From the NCBI GenBank assembly GCA_902628195.1, contig CACOLY010000007.1, positions 1 through 58,232 of the forward strand: a DNA stretch of 58,232 bases, given 5' to 3'. Of this stretch, positions 7,405 to 14,945 are shown in pieces (the stretch's first letter is position 1; every line of letters begins with the position of its first letter). Source of the stretch: an uncultured Pelagibacteraceae bacterium. Its GTDB lineage: Bacteria > Pseudomonadota > Alphaproteobacteria > Pelagibacterales > Pelagibacteraceae. A program made the position numbers and the translations under genes. The notes below the pieces were generated by a model that was not told where the DNA came from, did not search any database, and worked only from the letters and a program-made list of their open reading frames with translations.

Positions 7405-8948
7405 TATAAAATCCTTGGTGCTATAAACACTAATAATTCACTCATAGTATCAGCTTTTGAGTTACCCTGAAATAGTTTACCTACAACAGGTAATTTTTTA
7501 GCTCCAGGTACACCTGAGTTGCTATTAGTAATTTGGTTCTTTTTAATACCACCAATTACTACAATATCACCGTCAGCCACCAAAAGCCTAGTATTTATCT
7601 CCATTTTGTTTACTCCTACTGAGGCTCCTGTTCTATTAGGTGTGTCATTAGTAACCTGAATTTCAAGCATTACATTTCCATCTCCAATAATATTTGGTGT
7701 AACAATTAATTTCAAATTTGCATCAATTAATGTATCTGCTCCTTCACCACCAGATAAAGGAATTTGTTCACCTTGAGTGATACTTGCTACTTGATTATCA
7801 AGAGTAAATAGTTTTGGATTTGATATAGTTTTTCCTAAACCCTGTGTCTCTAAAGCATCCAACTGAAGTTTAAGAACCCATGATCCTGTTTTTTTTAATA
7901 TTCCAATTCCACTCGTTCCACCTACTGAAAAATTATATAAATTATCAGTTCCTGCATTGGTAGTAAAAGCTGCTGTACCATCAGTTATAGAAGCCCCATC
8001 TCCACCAGTTGCACCAACAGAACTACCACCTACAGTTCCTCCAGCTCTTATACTTTTTCTCGTATAAGCACCTCCTAAAGCATTTCCTAAGGCTTGTTCA
8101 AAATTTGAGCTTGCTTCAACTATGAATGCTTCAATTAAAACTTGTCTAGTTCTTTTATCTATTTCTCTTATAACTTTATCAACAATATCTAAATCTTTTT
8201 CTTTTCCTCTAACAATTATTGATCTAGTTGTTTTTTCCTCTGTGACTTGAATGGGTATAAAACTTCCTGTAGTTCCTGAAGATGTAAATAACTCAGTGAT
8301 TGTAGCTTTGGCCTCAGCAGGAGTTATATAATAAAGTTTGAATATCTCAGATAGTATTGGCTCAACAGAATCTTCTAATTCCACTTTCTTTTTTACAGCA
8401 GATGCTCTAGCTGATTTATAACTTTCTTGAGAAGTTAAATTTGCAGGAGTTGAAACTCTTATAATGTTATTAGCTACATCAATGTCAGCTGCATAACTTT
8501 TCATATCTAAAAGAGCATTGAAAGCTTTATCCCAAGGAACATTAGTTAATTCAGCGCTGATGGAACCTGCAACTTCGTCTCCAACTAATATATTAATCTC
8601 ACCAACATCTGCCATTAGTCCCATTGCCTCTTTAAAATCTAGATTTTGAAATCTAAATGTAATGTTTTGCTTTAAAGACTCGTATTCATCTGAAATTAAT
8701 AAATAATTCTTTTCTTTAACTGAAGAAATCTGTTTTCTTTTTTCAAGTTTAATTATATCTCCTTCAACAGGCACTGGTCCCATTTCAGCACTTTTATCTA
8801 ATTCTTGTTGTCCAAGTTTTTTTACATCTTGTTTAATTAAAGGTGTGTCATGCTTAAATCCTTTTTTTGCATATTTTTGAGCACACCCTGTTAAAACTAA
8901 TAATGCCATTGAAAAAATTATTGAGAATATTTTAATTTTTGAAATCAT
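7404..8948 (-). CDS. pilQ: Pilus secretin PilQ (MshL-like lipoprotein)
   Basis: A 514-residue secretin. The signal peptide ends in a lipobox, LTGC at residues 19-22, predicting lipidation at Cys22; a lipidated secretin is a feature of MshL-type rather than classical PilQ proteins. An STN-like domain (about 95-165: ITFRFQNLDFKEAMGLMADV) precedes an N1-type domain and the secretin barrel (270-514), which has the family motif VPVVGKLFQ-like LPVVGKLFQGNSKADTMSELLVFIAPRIL at the end. It forms the outer-membrane pore for the pilus. It lacks the AMIN domains common in longer PilQ proteins. The gene is 2 bases from pilP upstream and overlaps pilB downstream. Confidence 0.92.
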   Translation of the reverse strand: MISKIKIFSIIFSMALLVLTGCAQKYAKKGFKHDTPLIKQDVKKLGQQELDKSAEMGPVPVEGDIIKLEKRKQISSVKEKNYLLISDEYESLKQNITFRFQNLDFKEAMGLMADVGEINILVGDEVAGSISAELTNVPWDKAFNALLDMKSYAADIDVANNIIRVSTPANLTSQESYKSARASAVKKKVELEDSVEPILSEIFKLYYITPAEAKATITELFTSSGTTGSFIPIQVTEEKTTRSIIVRGKEKDLDIVDKVIREIDKRTRQVLIEAFIVEASSNFEQALGNALGGAYTRKSIRAGGTVGGSSVGATGGDGASITDGTAAFTTNAGTDNLYNFSVGGTSGIGILKKTGSWVLKLQLDALETQGLGKTISNPKLFTLDNQVASITQGEQIPLSGGEGADTLIDANLKLIVTPNIIGDGNVMLEIQVTNDTPNRTGASVGVNKMEINTRLLVADGDIVVIGGIKKNQITNSNSGVPGAKKLPVVGKLFQGNSKADTMSELLVFIAPRIL

Positions 8949-8950
8949 TA

Positions 8951-9454
8951 TTATCTCGCCCTCTCAATAATTTGATTTTTAAAATTAATTACCATTAAAC
9001 TTTCATTATTTTCAAAAACTGCTTCTTTATTATTCAAACCCACTAATTGTACTCCGGGACTTAATTCTTCAAATAAACCTAAAGTGATAACATCACCATT
9101 CTCATTTACTAATGAAACAAAACCTTTATCATCAGCAGATGTCATAACACCAACTAATTTGAACTTAGATAATTTCATCATGCTTTTTGGGTCTTCTGAA
9201 TTATTCATTACAACTTGATTTCCTCCAGATAAAGAACCGTCTCCAGCAAATGGATCGTTTAAAGGTAAAGGCTCTTCTTTACTTATTTCAGAAGATATAT
9301 TTGCTTGAGTAGTAGCTTGCTTAATTTTAATTTGTTTATTTATCTCCTTTGCTTTATCAATAATATTTTGCTCGGTATCGTGACTATCGGCAAAAGAATA
9401 GCTCCAGAAAAATAAGCTTATTAGTGTTAATGTTACGATCCTATAAAAATTCAT
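8951..9454 (-). CDS. pilP: Pilus alignment protein PilP
   Basis: A 167-residue periplasmic protein with a cleavable signal peptide (ending WSYSFADS) but no lipobox Cys, unlike classical PilP lipoproteins. Residues 25-85 are charged and probably extended, and the C-terminal HR domain (about 93-165: LSKFKLVGVMTSADDKGFVSLVNE...ITLGLFEELSPGVQLVGL) matches PilP/GspC-type domains that contact the secretin. It should link the PilN/PilO inner-membrane frame to PilQ. Its start overlaps the end of pilO by 14 bases. Confidence 0.85.
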   Translation of the reverse strand: MNFYRIVTLTLISLFFWSYSFADSHDTEQNIIDKAKEINKQIKIKQATTQANISSEISKEEPLPLNDPFAGDGSLSGGNQVVMNNSEDPKSMMKLSKFKLVGVMTSADDKGFVSLVNENGDVITLGLFEELSPGVQLVGLNNKEAVFENNESLMVINFKNQIIERAR

Positions 9455-10142
9455 CAGGTAAACCTACTATAGTTAATGTCCCTTTTACTTTTATCGCACC
9501 AGTTGAATCCCCTTTTACAACACTTATGGACTCTTTGTCAAAATTTAACATTTTATTTGATAAAGAAAGGGCTCTTTTAAACTTAATATAACCAATAAAA
9601 CTGCCATCTATTTCGAACTGAACAGGAATCAAAAAATAAGCTGTTTTATTTCCAGCTTTAGTTTGGGTTTTTTTCTTCCCTTTTTTCTTTTTCTTCTTTT
9701 TCTTTTTTTTCTTCTTTCCACCTTTTGAAGATATAGCTGAACTCAAAATTGGCTTGATTTCCTTTTTTTCTATTTTTGTAATCACAAGATCATTTGCACC
9801 AGCAAACTCACTTAATGTTTGATAAAGGCCTTCAACTTCTGCTTTGGTGTGGAATAAACTAGAGTAATTTTCGTATTGTGGTGTTAGTTCTTTAATTTTA
9901 GCTTTCATTGATTTAATATCTTTTAAATTTTTTTGTATCTGGTCCTTTTTTTTATTCATGTCATCTAATTGTGCTTTTTTCTTATTAACGATCGGATTAA
10001 TTATCGCGTAATAGATGATTAAAAATAGTAATAAACCACCGACACCAATACCTATTTTGATTAAAGTTTTTTTATCTGCAAATTTTAATATTTGATTTTT
10101 TATGTCCTCTAAGTTTAAATTTTTTAAATCAATATTAGCCAT
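9441..10142 (-). CDS. pilO: Pilus alignment protein PilO with poly-lysine insert
   Basis: A 233-residue bitopic protein: short cytoplasmic N-terminus, one membrane segment (about 27-49), a Lys-rich periplasmic coiled coil (50-90) and a ferredoxin-like PilO domain split by an insertion. Residues 143-158 are twelve lysines in a row, then Gly, then three more lysines, in the middle of the domain. The rest fits PilO: size, position between pilMN and pilP, and the segment SFIGYIKFKRALSLSNKMLNF. PilO pairs with PilN in the periplasm. The lysine run is encoded by an A/G-only tract (9669-9716) that could vary in length by whole codons. Confidence 0.85.
   Translation of the reverse strand: MANIDLKNLNLEDIKNQILKFADKKTLIKIGIGVGGLLLFLIIYYAIINPIVNKKKAQLDDMNKKKDQIQKNLKDIKSMKAKIKELTPQYENYSSLFHTKAEVEGLYQTLSEFAGANDLVITKIEKKEIKPILSSAISSKGGKKKKKKKKKKKKGKKKTQTKAGNKTAYFLIPVQFEIDGSFIGYIKFKRALSLSNKMLNFDKESISVVKGDSTGAIKVKGTLTIVGLPDEFL
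9669..9716 (-). repeat. AAA/AAG codon tract in pilO
   Basis: On the coding strand this 48-base stretch is nearly all AAA and AAG codons, encoding a run of twelve lysines, Gly and three lysines. It is a purine-only simple-sequence tract that could gain or lose codons in steps of three without breaking the frame. Confidence 0.8.
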
Positions 10143-10143
10143 T

Positions 10144-12597
10144 TTAACCTTTCTTTATTTTTACAAAAACTCTAAAACCTTTCATTGTTGCTCCTCCTTT
10201 TGTACTTTTTGGAAGTCGCATAGATGATAAAGATGCTTGTTCAATTAATTTTTGTTTTCCTAAATTTTCAATAAATTTTAAGATATCCTGATCGCTCGCT
10301 GCGATACCTTGTATAGTTATTCTATCAGAACCATTAAAATCTACTTTATCAAATTTTACTCTCGTCGGTACACTTGAGGCTATTTGTGCAAGTACTCTGT
10401 AAGTTAATTCTTTGTTAGATTTTAATGAGTTGCTTAATCTTAAAGATGTTTCCATGACACTCAATTCTTTTTTAACATCTTTTTTTTGTTTTACAGATTT
10501 TTTATGTTCAACTTTAATTTGTGCATAATTAGTTAATTTTTTATTATAAGATAAGATATTCCAAAATGATAAAGTAAATAAAATTAAGTAAATTCCAGCA
10601 ACCAACCCAACTGCTCCTTTAAAAGCAAAACTTGAAATTGCTTTCATCTTTTTCTGTTTCATCATACTTGATCTGTCTGGAAGCAAGTTTATATTTTTCA
10701 CAGCTGTTACGAATTTGTAATAACCAAAAACGTCTAGTTTTCTAAAGGCTAAACCAATAGCAGTTGTTAGATATGATTTATTTTGTTTTTGATCTAAAAT
10801 TTGTTGATATTGGCTTGGAATTTTTAATCCTTCAGTTGGATCAAAAGTATTAAAACCAATATTTAATAAAAACTTTCTAAAACTACCCAAATATTCATCT
10901 ATATTTTCTAAATCAGATACTACTTTAATATTTCTAATTCTCTTTTCATATTTAGTTTCAAAATCTTGTATTGCCTGTTTAACTTGAGTTACATATCTTC
11001 TAACTAAAGCCTCTTTTTCTTCTGCATCTTGAGACTCTTGTAAAATCTTTCTGTCTTGTCCTCTTATAAATATGTCAGTAATAATTGGGTTATTATCATA
11101 AAGTATCATCAGATAATTTTCATCTAATCCAAATTCTAGCACTGCAGTTAAATTAGCATCCTCAGTTTTATTCGTTAGTTGATTTACTTGATCTACTGCA
11201 GATTTTAGAGCAAAACATTTAACATCAATAATTACAGGATTAAGTCCTGCATTTTTTATAATATTAGTATAACTATTAATGTCTGTTAATTTTGAAGCCA
11301 CAAACAAAATATCCATAGTATTATCTTTTTGATTTCTATTAATTACTTGGTGAAAAATAGAATAATCTTCCAAGTTATCTGTCAACTGAACTAAATTTTC
11401 CCATAATGAGTTTGTTTCAATTGCTTTTTGTAATTCTTCATCTTTCATTAATGGAGCAGTAACTACTCTTATAATTGCACTAGTAACAGGAATAGCAATT
11501 GCAGCATTTGGAGTACTTATCTTTGATTTTTGAATAGCTAGAGTTAATTCCTGTGAAAATTTATCTGAATTTTCAATTGGTGTGCTATCATCAGTAATAT
11601 CAACAGGATGAGTATAAAATTTATCTAATACCCATTGATTTGCTTTATTACTTGAGATTTGTACTAATCTAATTTCGTTATTATAAAGTTGAACTCCTAA
11701 GATTTCTTCTCCTTGCACTGATGATTTTCCTAACTTGGATTTAAAAAAACTTTCAAATTTTGTTTTAAATCCTCCAATCTTACCTTTGTTGAATGAAGAT
11801 AAGGATGGTTTAGATAAATTTTTTGCAAAGGATGGTTTTTTTAATTTAATTTCTTTTAATTTTCCAAAAATATTTGCAAGTTTATTTTTTGGTTCATCTT
11901 GTTTTTGTGTTTCAGTATTTTCATTTGAGACAACAGCTGTCACTGGCTCTTGATTTTGATTATTATCTATTTGATTAGTTGTCTGGGCTTCTGTTGAAGT
12001 AGATTGTAAATTAACTTGTTCTTCAGTTTTTGTTTGTTTTTCCTCGGGTTGAGTTTGATTTTCAACATTTTTTACTTCTTCACTTTGTTTTTTTAATTTT
12101 TCACTTTCTAAGTGAACATCATCAAACCATTTTTCTAAAATAGGTATAGCTTCTTCTAAATTTGTAGTGCCTGAAGATGAAATTTTCTGTTTTCCGTCTA
12201 TATAAAGTCTTCCAACCCAATTCTTTGATTTCAACTCCCCTTTATATTTGTCCTGTCTTACATATATATGTAGTCTCCCATCTTTTTTATGAATAACTTG
12301 ATGACCAGATCCCCCGTTTTCCTCTTTTTTTTCAGTTGTAACTTCTGAAACTTGTTTATTTTCATTAATTTGATTATCGTTTTGAATTTCCTGGGAACTT
12401 TGGTTGGTATTTGCAGTTACATCGCTCTGATTGTCATCATTTTTTTCATTTGAAGAAGCCAATGTCTGCGATTGATCACTATTTTGATCTTCTACACCTA
12501 CAGGTTGATTATTTTCATCAACTTTAGGTTGATTATCGTCCTCAGAAGGTGGTAAACCTTCATTTACATTTTTTTTATCGTCTTCGTTGTCACTCAT
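10144..12597 (-). CDS. PilM-PilN fusion with long disordered N-terminal region
   Basis: An 817-residue protein that joins two normally separate pilus proteins. Residues 1-100 are acidic, Asn/Gln-rich and probably disordered. About 103-165 is a small folded-looking module (RLHIYVRQDKYKGELKSKNW...GRLYIDGKQKISSSGTTNLEEA) that I cannot assign; it vaguely recalls integrase-type N-terminal beta-sheets. A second disordered linker runs to about 290. An actin-like PilM domain (about 297-625) follows, then the PilN hallmark INLLP at 636-640, a membrane helix (about 661-683) and a periplasmic PilN domain to the end. In other bacteria PilN's INLLP peptide docks into PilM; here the two are covalent. It is the first gene of the pilMNOPQBC set and starts 20 bases from the repeat array. 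Confidence 0.87.
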   Translation of the reverse strand: MSDNEDDKKNVNEGLPPSEDDNQPKVDENNQPVGVEDQNSDQSQTLASSNEKNDDNQSDVTANTNQSSQEIQNDNQINENKQVSEVTTEKKEENGGSGHQVIHKKDGRLHIYVRQDKYKGELKSKNWVGRLYIDGKQKISSSGTTNLEEAIPILEKWFDDVHLESEKLKKQSEEVKNVENQTQPEEKQTKTEEQVNLQSTSTEAQTTNQIDNNQNQEPVTAVVSNENTETQKQDEPKNKLANIFGKLKEIKLKKPSFAKNLSKPSLSSFNKGKIGGFKTKFESFFKSKLGKSSVQGEEILGVQLYNNEIRLVQISSNKANQWVLDKFYTHPVDITDDSTPIENSDKFSQELTLAIQKSKISTPNAAIAIPVTSAIIRVVTAPLMKDEELQKAIETNSLWENLVQLTDNLEDYSIFHQVINRNQKDNTMDILFVASKLTDINSYTNIIKNAGLNPVIIDVKCFALKSAVDQVNQLTNKTEDANLTAVLEFGLDENYLMILYDNNPIITDIFIRGQDRKILQESQDAEEKEALVRRYVTQVKQAIQDFETKYEKRIRNIKVVSDLENIDEYLGSFRKFLLNIGFNTFDPTEGLKIPSQYQQILDQKQNKSYLTTAIGLAFRKLDVFGYYKFVTAVKNINLLPDRSSMMKQKKMKAISSFAFKGAVGLVAGIYLILFTLSFWNILSYNKKLTNYAQIKVEHKKSVKQKKDVKKELSVMETSLRLSNSLKSNKELTYRVLAQIASSVPTRVKFDKVDFNGSDRITIQGIAASDQDILKFIENLGKQKLIEQASLSSMRLPKSTKGGATMKGFRVFVKIKKG

Positions 12598-12788
12598 AAC
12601 GTCATAAATAATTTTTTCTCTAACACAATTTAACGAATCTCTAACACAAAAATAGAAAAATATCTAACACAAAATTATAAGTTGCATGTCCATATTGAGT
12701 TTTTTTACAAAAAGTCAATAAAAACAACACTTTTTTAAAGATGATCCTTTTTATAAATTAACGACTAAAATTTAATATTTTCTATTTT

Positions 12789-12824
12789 CTCTAACACAAT
12801 TCTGAAAATTAAATTGTGTTAGAG
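12789..12824. repeat. Perfect 13-bp inverted repeat (central array copies)
   Basis: CTCTAACACAATT (12789-12801) and AATTGTGTTAGAG (12812-12824) are exact reverse complements around a 10-base loop. As DNA this is the axis between the two array halves. As RNA, in a transcript reading towards pilMN, it would be a 13-bp hairpin close to the predicted 5' end. There is no U-tract, so it does not look like a terminator. Confidence 0.8.
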
Positions 12825-12849
12825 TTAAATCTAATTGTGTTAGAGTTTT

Positions 12850-12878
12850 ATTTTAAATTAAAAAAACGAAAAAGTCAA
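12850..12878 (-). promoter_or_regulatory. Candidate pilMN operon promoter
   Basis: On the minus strand TTGACT (12878-12873) and TAAAAT (12855-12850) are 17 bases apart. The predicted start is near 12843, inside the array copy at 12833-12845, leaving a leader of about 245 bases before the pilMN ATG. Two copies (12918-12952) lie upstream of the -35 and two lie at or just past the start site, a layout suited to activation or repression. Both boxes are close to the sigma-70 consensus. Not experimentally supported. Confidence 0.5.
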
Positions 12879-13182
12879 TAAAATCAACAATAATCGTAAT
12901 TTGATAAAAATAAATTATTTTTGTGTTAGAGTATATTATTTTTGTGTTAGAGAAATATTTTTTTAATAAAATTTCATGAAAAAAATCCTCATAATGTAAA
13001 AAAAAGATAAAATTTTGACAAAAATGATCTTTTCTATCAAGAATTGAATAAGTTTTTTATAAAAAGTCTAATTTTTTTCAATTTTGAAGTGTAATTTATT
13101 ATAAATTTAATTTTATTTAATCTATTTGAGAAAAAATTTTATTATTTTAATTTTATTTGAATAAAAACTTTATTTTTTTATT

Positions 13183-13485
13183 TTAATTAGGATTTCCTCT
13201 AATGTCTGTAGTTAATTCCTGATAAATCATTACAGAAATAGTATTTAAGTTCTGTACAACTCTTTCATAATCCCAAGTTAGATCAACATCGTTACAATTT
13301 AATTCTTTAAAGTAATATACTTCAGTTAATGGAAGCGCTGGTGTTATGTCTGAAGCTATTACGTTAAGATTATTTGTTTTCCTTTCAATTGTAAAGTTAT
13401 ATCTACAAACATTAGAAGTTGCCCAATATAAAAGTGAAGATATTATTACCGCAACAAAAATCATTACTTTACTTATAGCAAACAT
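13183..13485 (-). CDS. Small membrane-anchored protein of unknown function
   Basis: A 100-residue protein I do not recognise. The N-terminus is a single hydrophobic segment (about residues 5-25, FAISKVMIFVAVIISSLLYW) and the rest looks periplasmic, with two cysteines (C27 and the Cys of ELNCND) that could pair. It begins 11 bases after the stop of the PP2C phosphatase gene on the same strand, so it is probably cotranscribed with it. No domain can be named. The tight spacing and the anchor-plus-soluble layout argue it is a real gene rather than a chance frame; a role linked to the phosphatase is inference. Confidence 0.6.
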   Translation of the reverse strand: MFAISKVMIFVAVIISSLLYWATSNVCRYNFTIERKTNNLNVIASDITPALPLTEVYYFKELNCNDVDLTWDYERVVQNLNTISVMIYQELTTDIRGNPN

Positions 13486-13496
13486 AAGAAAACAAA

Positions 13497-14846
13497 TTAA
13501 TCTCCGTCGACAACTACAATAGTTAAATCATCTCTTTGTATACGACCTGACTTAATTATATCTTCAATAATTTTATTTAATCTCTCATGATTAGGAATTT
13601 GTTGATACTTCTTAATATAATTTTTGAAACCATCAGCTTCCAACATGTTACCTTTATCATCTTTAATTTCAGTAATACCGTCTGTAAAAATATACATCGA
13701 ACTATTTGTAAAATTTATTTTTGTTTCTTTAAATTTAAACTTAGGTGCAATACCTAATGGAGGTCCAGCTTCTTCAAAGTTAGAAAAATTTCCATCCTTA
13801 GAATATATAAGTGGAGGTTCGTGTCCTGCATTGGACAAAGTTAATTCTTTTTTATTACTATCATAAATTCCAATTAACATTGTTACAAACATTCCTCTTG
13901 ATGTTGTCTCACAAATTTCTGTGTTCAGTATATTTAAAAGTTCAGCAGCAGAATAATTTGTTTTACTTAAACATCTATAAAGACTCGAAGCTTTCGACAT
14001 AAGTAAAGAAGATTTAATTCCTTTCCCTGATACATCAGCAACACCAAAACCAAATACTCCTTCAGATAATTCTGAAAAATTATAAAAGTCACCTGAAACA
14101 ACCTTTGCAGGAATATTTATTCCTGCTATTGGAAATTTTTCTTTTATGTTTTGAGATAACAATGTTTTTTGTATCTCACCAACTATTTCAATTTCTTTTT
14201 GCATTCTATTCTTATCAACTAAATCTTTTGCCATCTTTGCATTTCTAATTGCTAATGCTGCTGGACCAGATAAAGTTTCTAAAAGTTTTCTATCATTCTC
14301 CTCAAAAAGTTTATTATTTGTTTTCTTATTTAAACAATGAATAACTCCAATGCATTCATCTGAAACAATCAATGGAGAACATAAAACTGAATACGTAGTA
14401 AAATTTGTTTTATTATCTAAATCAAAATAAAATTCTGCAATTTCTCTTACATCTTTTCTTACATCGCCAACTCTAATACATTTTTTCATTACTGCCGCTT
14501 TACCCATTACACCTTGTGTAATTGGTATTTCAAAATCTTCCAAGTATGCTTGGTGTTTTGAAGCTATACATTGGAAAGATTGATTTTTATCATCGATCAA
14601 AAAAATATTAGCAGCTTGAGCATTAATTCTTTTGATAATAACTTCTAATGAATTATTTAATGTTTCTTTTAAATCAAGAGACTTTGCAAACTCTTGATTC
14701 ATTTTTGTGATTAATTCTAAATCTTTGCTACTTGTATCCTCTACTTTATTAATTTCCGTTTTTTTAGCACCAAAGAACATGTTATTTATAAATTGATATT
14801 CATTATATATTTGATAGTTTTGAGACTGATGGAAGTCATTATTCAT
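13497..14846 (-). CDS. GAF-PP2C serine phosphatase (RsbU/SpoIIE type)
   Basis: A 449-residue protein with a GAF sensor domain (about residues 40-195) and a SpoIIE/PP2C phosphatase domain (about 215-447). Metal-binding motifs are intact: GDFYN, DVSGKG, NAGHEPP, FTDGITE and DDLTIVVV. Such enzymes remove phosphate from STAS antagonists, so this is the expected third member of the partner-switching set at 3386-4412, though 9 kb away. I chose the ATG at 14846, which has AGG a few bases upstream; an in-frame GTG at 14867 would add 7 residues. No membrane segment is present, so the GAF domain should sense a cytoplasmic signal. The gene is divergent from pilD. Confidence 0.87.
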   Translation of the reverse strand: MNNDFHQSQNYQIYNEYQFINNMFFGAKKTEINKVEDTSSKDLELITKMNQEFAKSLDLKETLNNSLEVIIKRINAQAANIFLIDDKNQSFQCIASKHQAYLEDFEIPITQGVMGKAAVMKKCIRVGDVRKDVREIAEFYFDLDNKTNFTTYSVLCSPLIVSDECIGVIHCLNKKTNNKLFEENDRKLLETLSGPAALAIRNAKMAKDLVDKNRMQKEIEIVGEIQKTLLSQNIKEKFPIAGINIPAKVVSGDFYNFSELSEGVFGFGVADVSGKGIKSSLLMSKASSLYRCLSKTNYSAAELLNILNTEICETTSRGMFVTMLIGIYDSNKKELTLSNAGHEPPLIYSKDGNFSNFEEAGPPLGIAPKFKFKETKINFTNSSMYIFTDGITEIKDDKGNMLEADGFKNYIKKYQQIPNHERLNKIIEDIIKSGRIQRDDLTIVVVDGD

Positions 14847-14945
14847 GCGCCTAATTTCTACTTGCACCTATATGATGCAATGATGTTTGTACAGTATTGC
14901 ATTAACGGTCTCATAGAACTATCCTCTCATATTAAATTATAAGTT

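Larger units (their letters stand above)
12709..12889. repeat. Second direct repeat pair, AGTCAATAAAAWCAACA
   Basis: 12709-12729 and 12869-12889 match at 20 of 21 bases and are exactly 160 bases apart, interleaved with the TTGTGTTAGA copies. On the minus strand each contains TTGACT, the -35 box of a candidate promoter. The distal copy has a good -10 box 17 bases further on; the proximal copy has only weak ones. They may be duplicated promoter cores. Confidence 0.65.
12617..12952. repeat. Eight-copy TTGTGTTAGA array, four per orientation
   Basis: Core TTGTGTTAGA (plus-strand TCTAACACAA). Copies reading TCTAACACAA on the plus strand: 12617-12630, 12638-12652, 12662-12676, 12788-12801. Copies reading TTGTGTTAGA: 12812-12824, 12833-12845, 12918-12931, 12939-12952. 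Seven have a further G (TTGTGTTAGAG); the copy at 12662 ends GAT instead. All four copies of one orientation lie on one side and all four of the other on the opposite side. Core-to-core spacings are 21, 23, 127 on the left and 21, 86, 21 on the right, so three pairs are 21 bp apart (two helical turns). Flanks are A/T only (AATTGTG or TTTTTGTG). This looks like an array of sites for one DNA-binding protein. Confidence 0.85.
12598..13182. other. Long intergenic control region upstream of pilMN
   Basis: 585 bases with no credible reading frame, by far the largest gap in the window. The pilMN-proximal 350 bases hold the eight-copy TTGTGTTAGA array, a 21-base direct repeat with one mismatch, a candidate promoter and a perfect inverted repeat, each listed separately. 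The remaining part (about 12953-13182) is almost pure A/T with runs such as ATTTTAATTTTATTTGA and shows nothing I can name. The gene on the far side (13183-13485) is transcribed towards this region, so the control elements most likely serve pilMN. Confidence 0.8.

Noticed and set aside
12617-12952. DNA uptake sequences for pilus-mediated transformation
   Set aside because: Uptake sequences are spread over a genome, whereas these copies are concentrated in one intergenic region. A genome-wide count could reopen this.
12598-13182. CRISPR array or mobile-element end in the repeat-rich gap
   Set aside because: Repeats are 10-14 bases, in both orientations and with uneven spacing; no cas genes, transposase or target-site duplication is seen.
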